A DNA stretch of 64,000 bases from Siphonobacter sp. BAB-5405 (GTDB lineage Bacteria > Bacteroidota > Bacteroidia > Cytophagales > Spirosomataceae). Under the pieces are notes generated by a model. The model did no database searches. It was not told where the DNA came from and was given only the letters and a program-made list of their open reading frames with translations. The DNA lies in contig NZ_NJAG01000036.1 in assembly GCF_002872335.1 (NCBI RefSeq), positions 372,001 to 436,000 of the forward strand, in the 5' to 3' direction. The translations under genes and the position numbers were made by a program. Numbering within the stretch: the stretch's first letter is position 1; every line of letters starts with the position of its first letter. This document shows, piece by piece, positions 1 to 9,491 of the stretch.

Positions 1-291
1 TGGAATTCAATATGTGTTGCTCGGGATCAGGCAGGTTGACTTCCTGAAGATTACAAGTCGTGGTATGATCTGAGATGTGGATAAAGGATACCTTGCTGTG
101 TTCTGTCCAACACTTCAGTACCGCATCATATAGGGGATAAGGATTCTGCGAAAAACCGTTTCCCGTCAGAAACAGGCAATTCTTACAAGTATAATCTACC
201 CGGCTGATTTCCGCATCTGTTTCTAATAAATGGTTTAGCGTTGATGCTTTTATAGGGTTCGGCTGCCCTACCGTGGTCAGATACAAAAATG
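1..291 (-). CDS. Possible partial open frame running off the left edge, unknown
   Basis: One minus-strand frame is open from about position 291 to the window edge, giving roughly 97 residues without a stop. It contains a CxxC pair (TCKNC) and otherwise plausible soluble-protein composition. No ATG or GTG start is visible in the frame, and it reads back into the hairpin that follows susD. It may be the 3' part of a decayed gene, or chance. I do not recognise the family. Confidence 0.25.
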
Positions 292-293
292 AC

Positions 294-355
294 GATGCCC
301 TACTTTTTCCAAACAACTCATGTAGGAAAAGTAGGGCATCGGTTCGAACCGATGA
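294..355 (-). terminator. Hairpin downstream of the first susD
   Basis: Arms at 294-310 and 325-340 pair over about 16 bp with one extra base (GATGCCCTACTTTTTCC against its complement). On the minus strand the hairpin is followed by a short T run, which fits termination of the susC-susD transcript ending at 364. An 18-bp perfect palindrome at 338-355 (CATCGGTTCGAACCGATG) overlaps the right arm and contains a tRNA T-loop-like TTCGAA. Confidence 0.6.
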
Positions 356-363
356 AAGCAACC

Positions 364-2031
364 TTAGTATCCCGGATTCTGAGCAAAGGCTCCCTGGTTT
401 AGATCCAGAGCCCGTGTCGGAATGGGTCGCAGCAGTTTCGGCTGATTACCAGCCCCCATAAACGGATCGATGCCGTTATCAAACCACTTCCGTACGTCCT
501 TATTGTACATCCGGGCCCGGGTCATGAGGGTACCCGTCCGCTTGAGGTCGAACCAGCGGTGGTACTCACCCACCAGCTCGCGACCCCGTTCATCCAGAAT
601 AAAATCAAGGGTTACGTCCGAAGACTGAATTTGCATACTGGTTTCGGCTCCTGATTTAGCGGCCCGCTTGCGTACTACATTGATGCGATCCGCGGCCAGA
701 GCCAGATTACCCATTTTAAAGTACGCTTCCGCAGCCAGCAGGTACGTTTCTCCGAGACGGGCCACGAACAGATCCCGCGTGCTGGTATTGCTACCAAACT
801 GAGCCGAGGGATCGTCGAACTTTTTCACGGAAGGCGTGTAATTATCCAGTACAACCGTGCGGCTGGCTTCCCAGAGCGTTCCTGAATACGGATACACCAC
901 GGCGTTATTTCGGCGAGTAGGATCGGCGGCTTTCCAGGCCGCAATAGCGGCCGGACTGTTGGCCCATTTGGGTGGATAATAATACTTCACGTTCAATTGA
1001 TTACGTTCCGTTCGACGCGTATAGTAATCGTAATACCGCTGGTAAAACTGAATCATGAAGGTAGCGTCGAACCGAGCATCCGTTTCCGTAAACAGATCGA
1101 ACGTATACATCGTTGGACACAGGGTATAGGTTCGATACGGATAGCCCTCTACCCCACCCTGACCACCGAAGTACGGCCCAAAATAAGCCGCCTGCGTATT
1201 ACCGCCCGAGTTGGCCGTGGGCAGCGAAGCGGCATCCCATTGAATGGAGAAAAGAATTTCGGCATTCTTTTCGTTACCGGGGAAAAACACGTCCTCAAAG
1301 GAAAGCGTTAGTCCCTGACCCTGAATGGCCGCATCCGCGTAGGTCGCCGCCGTTTTAAAATCATCCGCCGTTCCAAAGCTTTCGTAGCCCCGCGTCAGGT
1401 GAATTTTAGCCAGCATGTGCCGAACCGCCCGCTTGGTGACGCGACCAAAATTGGGCGTCGTTTCGGGTACCAATTCCAGGGCTTCGGTCATTTCCTTGAT
1501 GATAAAAGCATACACCTCCTGAGCCGAGGCCCGCGAGAATGATTCCACGGGTTGCGTAAAACGGTCCGTTACCAGAGCTACGCCGCCAAAGGTTTGCACG
1601 AGCAGGAAGTAATCGTAAGCCCGCAGAAACTGAATTTCTCCCTTGCGGTTCGCCAGCGTTGACGTTGAAGCCGTTTTATCGTTGAAGTACAGAGCCGTAT
1701 TACACACCTGAATGGACTGGTAAACGTTGGTGTAAAAGTTCAGCACTTCGCCGTCATCCGGAATCAGGTTCTGGTATTCGCTCAGGCCCACGGGCTGCTG
1801 GCTGCGGCCTTCCACGTACATGTCCGTTCCCGCACAGAATACCCAGGGCTGGCTGTACACCGATCGCATGGACGAGTATGCCGCATTGATGAGTTTTTCG
1901 TATCCTTCCGAAGTAGCATAGTACTCGTCGGATACCATATTCGATTTGTTTTCTTCCTTCAGAAAATCATTACACCCGCCAGCCGTCAGCATCAGACCAA
2001 TCAGGAGGGCGGCTACTTTTATGGATTTCAT
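364..2031 (-). CDS. SusD/RagB-family outer-membrane glycan-binding lipoprotein
   Basis: A 555-residue surface lipoprotein that should bind oligosaccharide and sit as a lid on its SusC partner. A lipoprotein signal peptide ends in a lipobox (LTAGGC, Cys20). SusD-like features follow: helical TPR-type segments such as EIQFLRAYDYFLLVQTFGGV near residue 130, and a C-terminal part with the usual DERGRELVGEYHRWFDLKRT element. It lies 6 bp downstream of the susC gene on the same strand, the usual paired order. The neighbouring pectinases make pectic oligosaccharide the likely ligand; that is inferred from context, not from the binding residues. Confidence 0.93.
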   Translation of the reverse strand: MKSIKVAALLIGLMLTAGGCNDFLKEENKSNMVSDEYYATSEGYEKLINAAYSSMRSVYSQPWVFCAGTDMYVEGRSQQPVGLSEYQNLIPDDGEVLNFYTNVYQSIQVCNTALYFNDKTASTSTLANRKGEIQFLRAYDYFLLVQTFGGVALVTDRFTQPVESFSRASAQEVYAFIIKEMTEALELVPETTPNFGRVTKRAVRHMLAKIHLTRGYESFGTADDFKTAATYADAAIQGQGLTLSFEDVFFPGNEKNAEILFSIQWDAASLPTANSGGNTQAAYFGPYFGGQGGVEGYPYRTYTLCPTMYTFDLFTETDARFDATFMIQFYQRYYDYYTRRTERNQLNVKYYYPPKWANSPAAIAAWKAADPTRRNNAVVYPYSGTLWEASRTVVLDNYTPSVKKFDDPSAQFGSNTSTRDLFVARLGETYLLAAEAYFKMGNLALAADRINVVRKRAAKSGAETSMQIQSSDVTLDFILDERGRELVGEYHRWFDLKRTGTLMTRARMYNKDVRKWFDNGIDPFMGAGNQPKLLRPIPTRALDLNQGAFAQNPGY

Positions 2032-2037
2032 GGTCGT

Positions 2038-5000
2038 TTAAAATTTGAGGTTCAGACCAAATTGATACGTAATGGTGCTCGGACCCGTGTTATTGATATT
2101 GCCCGTGGTAGTATTCGACACGTTAGAAGTCGTGGTCGGATCAATACCGCTGGCGTATTCAGGATCAAAGCCGTTGTACTTCGTCCAGACAAAAGGATTC
2201 AGCACGTTGGCGTACACCCGCAGGCTTTTCACACCGATTTTATCCACCAGCGTTGTCGGTAACGTGTAGCCTAATACGATATTCTGAACTTTCACGAAGG
2301 ATACATCTTTGTAATAGCCGACGCCCGATACACCCGCCCAGTAAGGACCGATGTTATTCGGCATGGGATAGGTATTGGATACCCGGGAAGGCGTCACCTT
2401 ATTATCGGCCATGTAATAGTCTTCGTAGATTTTGTTCGTACCGCGATCGGAGTAGTTCAGGAAAATGCTGTGGAAGGCACTATACACCTGAGCTCCCTGG
2501 CGGGCAAACATCGAGGCCGACAGATCAAAGTTTTTATACGTAAACTGCGTCGAAAAGCCTCCCGTCCATTTCGGGTCTTTCTGACCAATGATGGCCCGGT
2601 CGTTCGCACTACTAATCTTGCCGTCATTATTCAAATCCTTGACGCGAGCCTGACCCGGTAACTGACCGTATTTAACGGCCTGTTCGCGTTCGCTCTCCTG
2701 CCAGATACCGTCAAATACGTAGGTGTAGTTCACATTGATGGGTCGGCCAATAAACCACCAGTTCCCCACCAAATCTTCTTTTTTATCCAGCAGATCGACG
2801 ATTTCGTTTTTATTCCGGGCAAAATTGAAGGAGGTTGACCATGTAAAGTTTTTCGTCGAGACGTTCACGGTCCGTAACGAGAACTCGATGCCCTTATTCC
2901 GTACCGATCCTACGTTGTCTTTAATTGAGGACCAGCCCGTTTCAATGGGAATATCACGATTCATCAAAATGCCCCGCGAAAGCTTGTTATAGACATCCAA
3001 CGTACCAGAAATCCGACCGTTAAAAAATCCGTAATCCAGACCAAAATCCAGCTCACGGGTACGTTCCCAGGTCAGACCGGGGTTGGGCAGTCGGCTGGGG
3101 CCGTAGCCCAGAGCAACCGTTCCACCATAATCGTAGAAGGTGGGATCGCTCAGGTTCATCTGGCTTTCGTACGCACTGATGTTGTTGTTGTTCCCCGCAA
3201 TACCGGCACTCACGCGGAGTTTCAGATCCGAAATAAAGTTGGCTGATTTCAGGAAGTTTTCTTCCGACAATTGCCAGCCCACCGCCAGTGAAGGGAACGT
3301 AGACCACTTGTGTCCTTCGGCCAGTTTGGAGGAACCATCCCAACGCGTGGCCAGCGTAGCGAAGTAACGATTCTTGAACACGTAGTTCAGGCGGGCCATG
3401 TAGGAAAGAATCGACACCTGCCGGAAGTAACTCGTACCCGACTGACGGTTGGTGGAAGACCCCAGGTTGTAGTACGAAGAGTTGAAGGGCAGATCGTTCA
3501 CCCGTAGGCCATCGCCTTCAAAGCGATCCTTCTGCATACTGAACAGACCCGTGAATGTAAAGCGGTGATCGCCGAGGTTTTTACGGATGGTCGCGATATT
3601 GTCGAAAATGTACGAAAGAGATTGAGCGTTAGAACGCTGAGCATCGGGTAAGAGACCATCGCCTACGCCGGTCAGGGAGCCCCAGTACCGACCGTTCCGC
3701 TCGAAATTTACACTCGGCGAAAACGTCGAGCGTAATTCCAGCCAGTCATTTAACGCATATTGTAAGTACAGATTTCCGACCCCGAACAAGCGGCGGTTGT
3801 TGTTCTCGGTATTGGGAATTTCCAGCAAAGGGTTTACCGTACTGGTAAAACTCGAAATGGTTGTGGAATTGGGTACCGGAATTTGTCCGGGCCGGAACAT
3901 CAGGTTGCCATTCGCATCGTAGGGACTGAAAATCGGAGCCATGTTGAAGGCATTCCGTACGGCATCATCGCTACCCCGCTCAATGTCGGAAAGCGAGAAG
4001 TTAACGCTCATGCCGGCCGACCAGTGGTCATTCATCCGGCCATCCACGCTGGCTTTGAAGTTGTACCGATCCAGACTTTCCTGCAAAAGATTACCTTTTT
4101 CTTTCTGGTAACCCGCACCAATCAAATACTGCACGGTATTTTTTTCACTCGCTCCTGAAATGGTCAGCCAGTGGTTCATTTGCGTACCCGTCCGCAGTAC
4201 TAAATCCCGCCAGTTGGTATAATCACCATTGGCTACCCGTTGTTGCACCACTGGGTTTCCCAGGCTACCGATGGTGTTATCGTAGTTAGTTCGTCCGGCA
4301 ATGAGTTCGGGAGAGATAAACGTGTTTTGGCGATACTCCCACCATTCGGGACCCGTCATGAAGTTCGGCATCCGGGCTACTTCCCGAATCCCCACGTAAC
4401 CGTCATAGGAAATCGTCGTGCGACCTTTGGCACTTGAACCGCCCTTGGTCGTCACCAGAATTACCCCATTGGAACCCCGTGAACCGTAAATAGCCGTTGA
4501 GGCGGCGTCTTTCAATACGTCCATTTTGGCAATGTCCTGCGGGTTGAGAAAGTTGATGTCGGGAACAATAACGCCGTCCACTACGTACAGCGGCTGACCA
4601 CCCGCCAAAGAGTTCTGACCCCGAATCTGCACGGAATAACTCGCCCCGGCCCGGCCCGAACCGGCGGAAATATCCACCCCCGCAATCTGACCCTGAGCCC
4701 CCTGTAAAGGACTTACCGTACCCCGATCGGCGATCGTTTTTCCTTCAATACTACCTACGGCGGTGGCTACCTCCGCTTTTTTCTGGGTGCCGTAACCTAC
4801 AACGACCACTTCCGAAAGAGCTTTGGAATCGGCTTTTAATACGACGTCCAACACCGATCCGGCTCCTACAGCGACTTCCTGTGGCGTATAACCTACGTAA
4901 GAAAAAATGAGGGTAGCTCCTGCTTCACTGAAGGTGAGTCGATACTTTCCTTCTTCGTTGGTGGTGGTTCCCTGCTGCGAGCCTTTTCGAAGAATGCTCA

Positions 5001-5157
5001 CGCCGGGTAAGGTGGCTCCGGTTTCATCCGTAACGGTACCCGTGAGGGTTCTGGAGGTCTGAGCCTGAACACTCAGGCCCAGCAACAGAAAAAAACCAAT
5101 GGTGCAAGCCAGCAGGTATTCGTACAACCTGCGGCGAGTAGGTACGTGTTTGTTCAT
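2038..5157 (-). CDS. SusC/RagA-family TonB-dependent outer-membrane transporter
   Basis: A 1039-residue TonB-dependent importer for glycan fragments. A signal peptide ends near residue 33 (LSVQAQ). It is followed by a carboxypeptidase-D regulatory-like domain (about 37-115), the SusC signature LSEVVVVGYGTQKK near 115, a plug domain with LQGAQGQIAGVDI and VVDGVIVPDI (about 130-240), and a large beta-barrel ending in an aromatic C-terminus (FGLNLKF). Length is normal for the family. Gene order susC-susD with a 6-bp gap indicates one transcript. No anti-sigma-binding N-terminal extension (STN domain) is seen, so regulation by an ECF sigma/anti-sigma pair is not suggested. Confidence 0.95.
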   Translation of the reverse strand: MNKHVPTRRRLYEYLLACTIGFFLLLGLSVQAQTSRTLTGTVTDETGATLPGVSILRKGSQQGTTTNEEGKYRLTFSEAGATLIFSYVGYTPQEVAVGAGSVLDVVLKADSKALSEVVVVGYGTQKKAEVATAVGSIEGKTIADRGTVSPLQGAQGQIAGVDISAGSGRAGASYSVQIRGQNSLAGGQPLYVVDGVIVPDINFLNPQDIAKMDVLKDAASTAIYGSRGSNGVILVTTKGGSSAKGRTTISYDGYVGIREVARMPNFMTGPEWWEYRQNTFISPELIAGRTNYDNTIGSLGNPVVQQRVANGDYTNWRDLVLRTGTQMNHWLTISGASEKNTVQYLIGAGYQKEKGNLLQESLDRYNFKASVDGRMNDHWSAGMSVNFSLSDIERGSDDAVRNAFNMAPIFSPYDANGNLMFRPGQIPVPNSTTISSFTSTVNPLLEIPNTENNNRRLFGVGNLYLQYALNDWLELRSTFSPSVNFERNGRYWGSLTGVGDGLLPDAQRSNAQSLSYIFDNIATIRKNLGDHRFTFTGLFSMQKDRFEGDGLRVNDLPFNSSYYNLGSSTNRQSGTSYFRQVSILSYMARLNYVFKNRYFATLATRWDGSSKLAEGHKWSTFPSLAVGWQLSEENFLKSANFISDLKLRVSAGIAGNNNNISAYESQMNLSDPTFYDYGGTVALGYGPSRLPNPGLTWERTRELDFGLDYGFFNGRISGTLDVYNKLSRGILMNRDIPIETGWSSIKDNVGSVRNKGIEFSLRTVNVSTKNFTWSTSFNFARNKNEIVDLLDKKEDLVGNWWFIGRPINVNYTYVFDGIWQESEREQAVKYGQLPGQARVKDLNNDGKISSANDRAIIGQKDPKWTGGFSTQFTYKNFDLSASMFARQGAQVYSAFHSIFLNYSDRGTNKIYEDYYMADNKVTPSRVSNTYPMPNNIGPYWAGVSGVGYYKDVSFVKVQNIVLGYTLPTTLVDKIGVKSLRVYANVLNPFVWTKYNGFDPEYASGIDPTTTSNVSNTTTGNINNTGPSTITYQFGLNLKF

Positions 5158-5385
5158 AATCAGCGTAGTTCTGAAGTCGTATTAGGAATACGTTGAGAAG
5201 GTGGGGATCGAAAGACCCTTCGATACACAAGACGTAATTCATGTGACTTATCCAGTAAAAAATTTATTTTTTTTTAGAATAATTTATTTTGTCTTGGTAC
5301 GACCTGCATGGTTCAAAGTGAGATATAGGCGGTTAAGCATCTGCTCAAAACCATCGTAGTACTTTATTCAAGGACAGTGCTGTTT

Positions 5386-5830
5386 TCGTCCCGATGAGAC
5401 GGTTGGTCATTTCGTAATCGAAGTTTGCTAGATTACTGGACCACAACTTCGTCCCGCTGAGGCGGCTGGTTTTTCAGTCCGTATGCATTCCATGCCGGCA
5501 CGCCCACCGCTGACTTCCTCTTACTCAAAGCCACCGCATTGCTGAGGGAGCCACCATGGAATGGTAGGCGGCTTGAGCCCGGCATGGAATGCGATAGGAC
5601 GGGGCCTGGATTTAAGTCGTCCATGAAGGTTTCGGCTGTCTTTTAACAACTACTAACCACAACTAATAACTTGAATAGATTACAGTTACAAGAAGAAAAC
5701 CTCTCCCGCCCCTGAGCAACGGAACGACCTACGACAGCCGCAACGCGGTGGCTTAGAGCAGGATGTCGTTAGTCGTGGAGGGGTCCAGCCTGGAAGGCTC
5801 AGGGGCTACCGAACAGCCAGTAAGGAGGAC
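5386..5830. repeat. Cluster of imperfect inverted repeats in a 1.1-kb intergenic region
   Basis: The region 5158-6283 has no convincing gene. It contains two related short hairpins around CGTCCCGATGAGACGG (about 5389) and CGTCCCGCTGAGGCGG (about 5451), in which a stem pair changes but pairing is kept. A 14-bp inverted repeat GCATTCCATGCCGG (5485-5498) pairs with 5579-5592. A larger foldback pairs CCCCTGAGC near 5712 with GCTCAGGGG near 5799, enclosing a CCGCAACGCGG hairpin. These look like REP/MITE-type structured repeats; the rest, up to the GH28 start, shows nothing definite. Confidence 0.5.
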
Positions 5831-6283
5831 CAAACTCAGTCTAGGTGAATAACAAATTTCCAAAAGGGTAGAGCTTACTCTGCCTTGGAATAGAAATAGA
5901 CTAATAGTCGGTCGTAGTGATGAGTAGAAAATTCCTTCTATTCAAGACGATATAAAAAGATCTTTTTTAGAAACACTTCCAAGCGACAACACCCAGAGAA
6001 GCTGAACTAGACGCTCTGGGCAGGCAATAAAGTAAGGGGCACCTATTCCCTCTAGCGTCTTTCTTTCAACTAAGGCATGTTTACGCTCACCAGTACCGAC
6101 AGGCATTAGCCATCATTTGCGTTATCTGCTCGGTCCGCCCGAGGTAAGCATCGCTGGTTTACCCATTTCGTATTTCCGTTCGAATTCTTTTGATATTGCT
6201 TGCGAGTACTACCCCTTACATAGACCCCTACAGCCGTTTATTTTCTGTACAGTCAAGATTGCCTAAAGGCTAATTTTTCAGCT

Positions 6284-7918
6284 ATGTTGCGAATCCCTTT
6301 TTTACTCCGGTTGGCCAGTTTAGGTTTACTGCTACAGCCATTCTTCGCTCAGGTTCAGCAGACCTATAGCTGGGAGAATCTACCCGTGATCGACCAGCCC
6401 CGCTTTCGGGCCGATACCTTTCTGGTTACTTCCTACGGAGCCAAAGGCGATGGTCTGACGCTGAATACGAAAGCCATCAACCGGGCCATTACCGAGTGTA
6501 GTCAGAAAGGCGGTGGGGTTGTCGTGATTCCAGCGGGTTTGTGGATGAGTGGTCCGGTCGTTCTGAAAAGTAACGTCAACCTGCACCTGAAAAAAGCTGC
6601 GACGTTGCTTTTCACGCCGGATAAATCACAATATGCTTTAACCGAAGGCTTTTACGAAGGTAAAGCGGCCGCCCGTAACCAGTCCCCCATCTCGGGTACG
6701 GATCTGGAAAATGTGGCCCTGACCGGTCAGGGTATCGTAGACGGTAACGGCGATGTCTGGCGAGCCGTCCATCAGCGTCAGCTAACCGATTCGCAATGGA
6801 AGGAAAAATTAGCTTCCGGCGGCGTGTTGAGCGATGACCAGAAAACCTGGTACCCGAGTGTCGCTTTTAAAACAGCCAGTCAGGAGAATAAAAGTATGCT
6901 CCTGACGTCGGGCAAATCCCTTTCCGACTTTGCTGACATGAAGGATTTTCTACGTCCCAATCTGGTCGTGTTGTTGCGATGCAAAAAGGTGTTACTCGAA
7001 GGACTCACCTTCCAGAATTCTCCGGCCTGGTGTCTGCATCCGCTCCTTTGCCAGCACCTGACGCTGCGTAAGCTGACCGTTAAAAATCCGGAATACGCTC
7101 ACAATGGAGACGGTATGGACATTGAATCCTGCAAAAACTTTCTCGTAGAAGACTGCTCGCTCGATGTAGGCGATGACGCCATTTGCATCAAATCGGGGAA
7201 AGACGAAGAAGGCCGTAAACGCGGCGTTCCGACCGAAAACGGAATCATTCGTAACAACATCGTTTATAATGGTCACGGCGGTTTTGTGGTAGGCAGTGAA
7301 ATGAGCGGCGGAGCCCGGTATCTGTTTGTATCCAACTGTACCTTCATGGGAACGGATAAAGGGCTGCGGTTCAAATCCGTACGGGGTCGGGGCGGCGTGG
7401 TTGAACATATCTACGCCCGTAACATTTTCATGAAAGACATTGCTCAGGAGGCCATCTTTTTTGATATGTACTACTTCGTAAAATTCGCGACCGACAGCCC
7501 CCGCGACGAGCGACCCATTGTCAATGAAGGCACACCCGTTTTTAGAAATATGGTCTTTGAAAATATCGTGTGTCAGGGAGCTAAAAAGGGGGTTTTCGTT
7601 CGTGGATTACCTGAAATGCCCATTCAGCAGGTGCGTATGAAAAACCTGATTCTGGAAACTGAACGGGGTGTAGAACTCATTGACGCCCGCGGGATTAGTC
7701 TCGATCAGGTACAACTGGTAACGAATACAGTTGAGCCGCTGGTCTTTATTGAAAATAGTCAGCACCTTACGTTTAATTCAGTCGAATACGCGGGTAAGAT
7801 GCCGATTCTATTTTCGGTAAACGGCGAACGCAGTCAGGATATTCACATACAAAAAACGGACGTTCAGACCAATCAGACCGTCTTTGCCAACGGAGCAAAG
7901 GCCTTTTCGTTAAAGTAG
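6284..7918 (+). CDS. GH28 polygalacturonase, secreted
   Basis: Hydrolyses alpha-1,4-galacturonosyl bonds of homogalacturonan or rhamnogalacturonan by inversion. A signal peptide (about 1-23) indicates periplasmic or surface location. The right-handed beta-helix carries the GH28 motifs in order: NSPAW (about 245), NGDGMDIES with the catalytic Asp (about 274), GDDAICIK with the paired Asp (about 295), GHGGFVVGSE (about 330) and RFKSVRGRGG, the RxK-type subsite element (about 362). 544 residues is on the long side but normal for Bacteroidota. It stands alone on the plus strand between susC and the minus-strand pectinase operon, so it has its own promoter. Confidence 0.93.
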   Translation: MLRIPFLLRLASLGLLLQPFFAQVQQTYSWENLPVIDQPRFRADTFLVTSYGAKGDGLTLNTKAINRAITECSQKGGGVVVIPAGLWMSGPVVLKSNVNLHLKKAATLLFTPDKSQYALTEGFYEGKAAARNQSPISGTDLENVALTGQGIVDGNGDVWRAVHQRQLTDSQWKEKLASGGVLSDDQKTWYPSVAFKTASQENKSMLLTSGKSLSDFADMKDFLRPNLVVLLRCKKVLLEGLTFQNSPAWCLHPLLCQHLTLRKLTVKNPEYAHNGDGMDIESCKNFLVEDCSLDVGDDAICIKSGKDEEGRKRGVPTENGIIRNNIVYNGHGGFVVGSEMSGGARYLFVSNCTFMGTDKGLRFKSVRGRGGVVEHIYARNIFMKDIAQEAIFFDMYYFVKFATDSPRDERPIVNEGTPVFRNMVFENIVCQGAKKGVFVRGLPEMPIQQVRMKNLILETERGVELIDARGISLDQVQLVTNTVEPLVFIENSQHLTFNSVEYAGKMPILFSVNGERSQDIHIQKTDVQTNQTVFANGAKAFSLK

Positions 7919-7952
7919 AAAAGTTTGTCATCCGAGCCTGGTTGTGCGGGTA

Positions 7953-8002
7953 TGCCAAACGATCCGTTCGCTTAATCTGATAAGCGAACGAATCGTTTGG
8001 CA
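7953..8002 (+). terminator. Long hairpin after the polygalacturonase
   Basis: Arms 7953-7974 and 7981-8002 pair over 22 positions with a single mismatch around a 6-base loop. It starts 34 bp after the GH28 stop. No T-run follows, so it may act as an mRNA 3'-end stabiliser instead of a classical intrinsic terminator. Confidence 0.5.
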
Positions 8003-8111
8003 TGCACTAACTCTTATATATATACGTCTATAAATTAAAACGTCTTTACCCATGAATCTTGCACTAGTTCGAACTCAACAGCCCGTATGAAATGCGGGGT
8101 GCGTCCAGTCC

Positions 8112-8455
8112 GGTAGGCACAGCCTACCAACGTTTGCGTCCGTAGCAAATGCTACGGACAACGCGTCCTGATAGTTTATACCGAGTTTCAGGGAGAAATT
8201 TGGAATGGGAAAGAGTGAATTTAAACTTCTGTTCTTTTCCCATACTCCTCTTCGAGCAAGTAGTTTAATTCTGGAGAGTTCAAATTAATATAACCCCGTA
8301 GCAAATGCTACGGACAACGCGTCCTGGTAGTTTTACCGAGTTTCAGGGAGAAATTTGGAATGGAAAAGAGTGAATTTAAACTTCTGTTCTTTTCCTATGA
8401 TCCCTCCAACCCCGAAGGGGTTCAACCTCAATAGCCCCGCATGCAATGCGGGGAA
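8112..8455. repeat. Tandem ~102-bp direct repeat with REP-like hairpins
   Basis: Two copies of a ~102-bp element, 8141-8243 and 8297-8398, are nearly identical. Each opens with the perfect hairpin CCGTAGC-AAAT-GCTACGG and ends near CTTCTGTTCTTTTCC. Flanking hairpins are GGTAGGC-ACA-GCCTACC (about 8112), AACCCC-GAA-GGGGTT (about 8408) and CCCCGCAT-GCA-ATGCGGGG (about 8434). No gene is present between 7918 and 8501. The short GC-rich hairpins resemble repetitive extragenic elements common in Bacteroidota genomes. Confidence 0.7.
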
Positions 8456-8500
8456 CCAATGCAGGAAACCGGGACCGTAGGATATCACGTCATCCCCCAA

Positions 8501-9487
8501 TCACCAGGGCTTCCACCCATCCCCGCCCGCCAGAATCCGTTCCGCTGTATAAGTCTTGGCCTGAGCTGCCGTTAACTGTTTCGACCATTTTGCCCGTTCT
8601 GTGGTTCGAGCTCCCGGTCCCCGGCTCTGGAATTCAGCGTATAGCACGGTTTGTTCATTTTCCGGGTTTCGCCAGTTATCCCAACCCACGGGCAAAATAT
8701 GGACTCCCATTTCCGTACGGATAAAGATCGTCTTCGCCTGCGGTCGCCAAGGACGACCCAGGTATACTTTCGTAGCCGACGGGTCGGCAGTTAGGGTACA
8801 ATCCAGAAACGTAAATCCGTACGTTTGATAGGCAGGTGTGGCAGCGGCAGTGATATACGAATCCGACAAACTTTTGATCGTACAATTCTGAAAAACGGCC
8901 ATGCACTTACCAAAAATGAAGTCCGTCGTTCCCTCAATCTGACAATTCAGATAATACTGGCGACTCCCTTCCCGAGCGGCATACAGCGTATCCTGATTTC
9001 CCAACAATACGCAGTTCTTGCACACAAAACGATCGCCCTCTACGTGCAGGGCCACGGCCTGTCCCACCCGACCAGCGGTATTACGAATCGTGAGATTTTC
9101 CAGGATAATGTCGGGAGCATCCACCAGCACCGTATAGGAAGTATAAGTACTGAATTTGTCCTTGCCCGTAGCGTCTTTACCGCCCGGATACGCTTTCCCT
9201 GAGAAATCATCGCCCGTAATAATCACCCCTTCCTTACTTTCACCCTGAATGTGAATGTTCGGTTTCCAGGAAGGAATGACGAGTTTTTCGGTATAAATAC
9301 CATTTTTAACGAATAGCCTGACCCGTACCTGCGAATGATCGCGAAAGGAATTGACGGCCTCCTGAATGGTTTTAAAATCTCCACTGCCGTCGGCGGCTAC
9401 GGTAAAAGAGCTTGGGTAGGTTACGGTTTGGGCCTGACTTACGTACGCCAGCAGGTACAGAAAGACAAAAATCAGAATTTGTTTCAT
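8501..9487 (-). CDS. Pectinesterase (CE8), secreted
   Basis: Removes methyl esters from homogalacturonan, making it accessible to the GH28 enzyme. The start at 9487 gives a clear signal peptide (MKQILIFVFLYLLAYVSQAQ); the longer frame to 9529 would add 14 non-signal residues. CE8 hallmarks are all present: GQAVALHV with the conserved Gln (about 140), GNQDTLYA with the acid/base Asp (about 163), TDFIFG with the nucleophile Asp (about 190) and YLGRPWR with the substrate Arg (about 243). It is the last gene of the operon and starts 4 bp after the stop of the upstream esterase frame. Confidence 0.92.
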   Translation of the reverse strand: MKQILIFVFLYLLAYVSQAQTVTYPSSFTVAADGSGDFKTIQEAVNSFRDHSQVRVRLFVKNGIYTEKLVIPSWKPNIHIQGESKEGVIITGDDFSGKAYPGGKDATGKDKFSTYTSYTVLVDAPDIILENLTIRNTAGRVGQAVALHVEGDRFVCKNCVLLGNQDTLYAAREGSRQYYLNCQIEGTTDFIFGKCMAVFQNCTIKSLSDSYITAAATPAYQTYGFTFLDCTLTADPSATKVYLGRPWRPQAKTIFIRTEMGVHILPVGWDNWRNPENEQTVLYAEFQSRGPGARTTERAKWSKQLTAAQAKTYTAERILAGGDGWKPW

Positions 9488-9491
9488 CAGA

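Noticed and set aside
5389-5475. Hammerhead ribozyme, suggested by CCGATGAG
   Set aside because: The core needs CUGAUGA plus a GAAA strand in the right place; neither is complete here.
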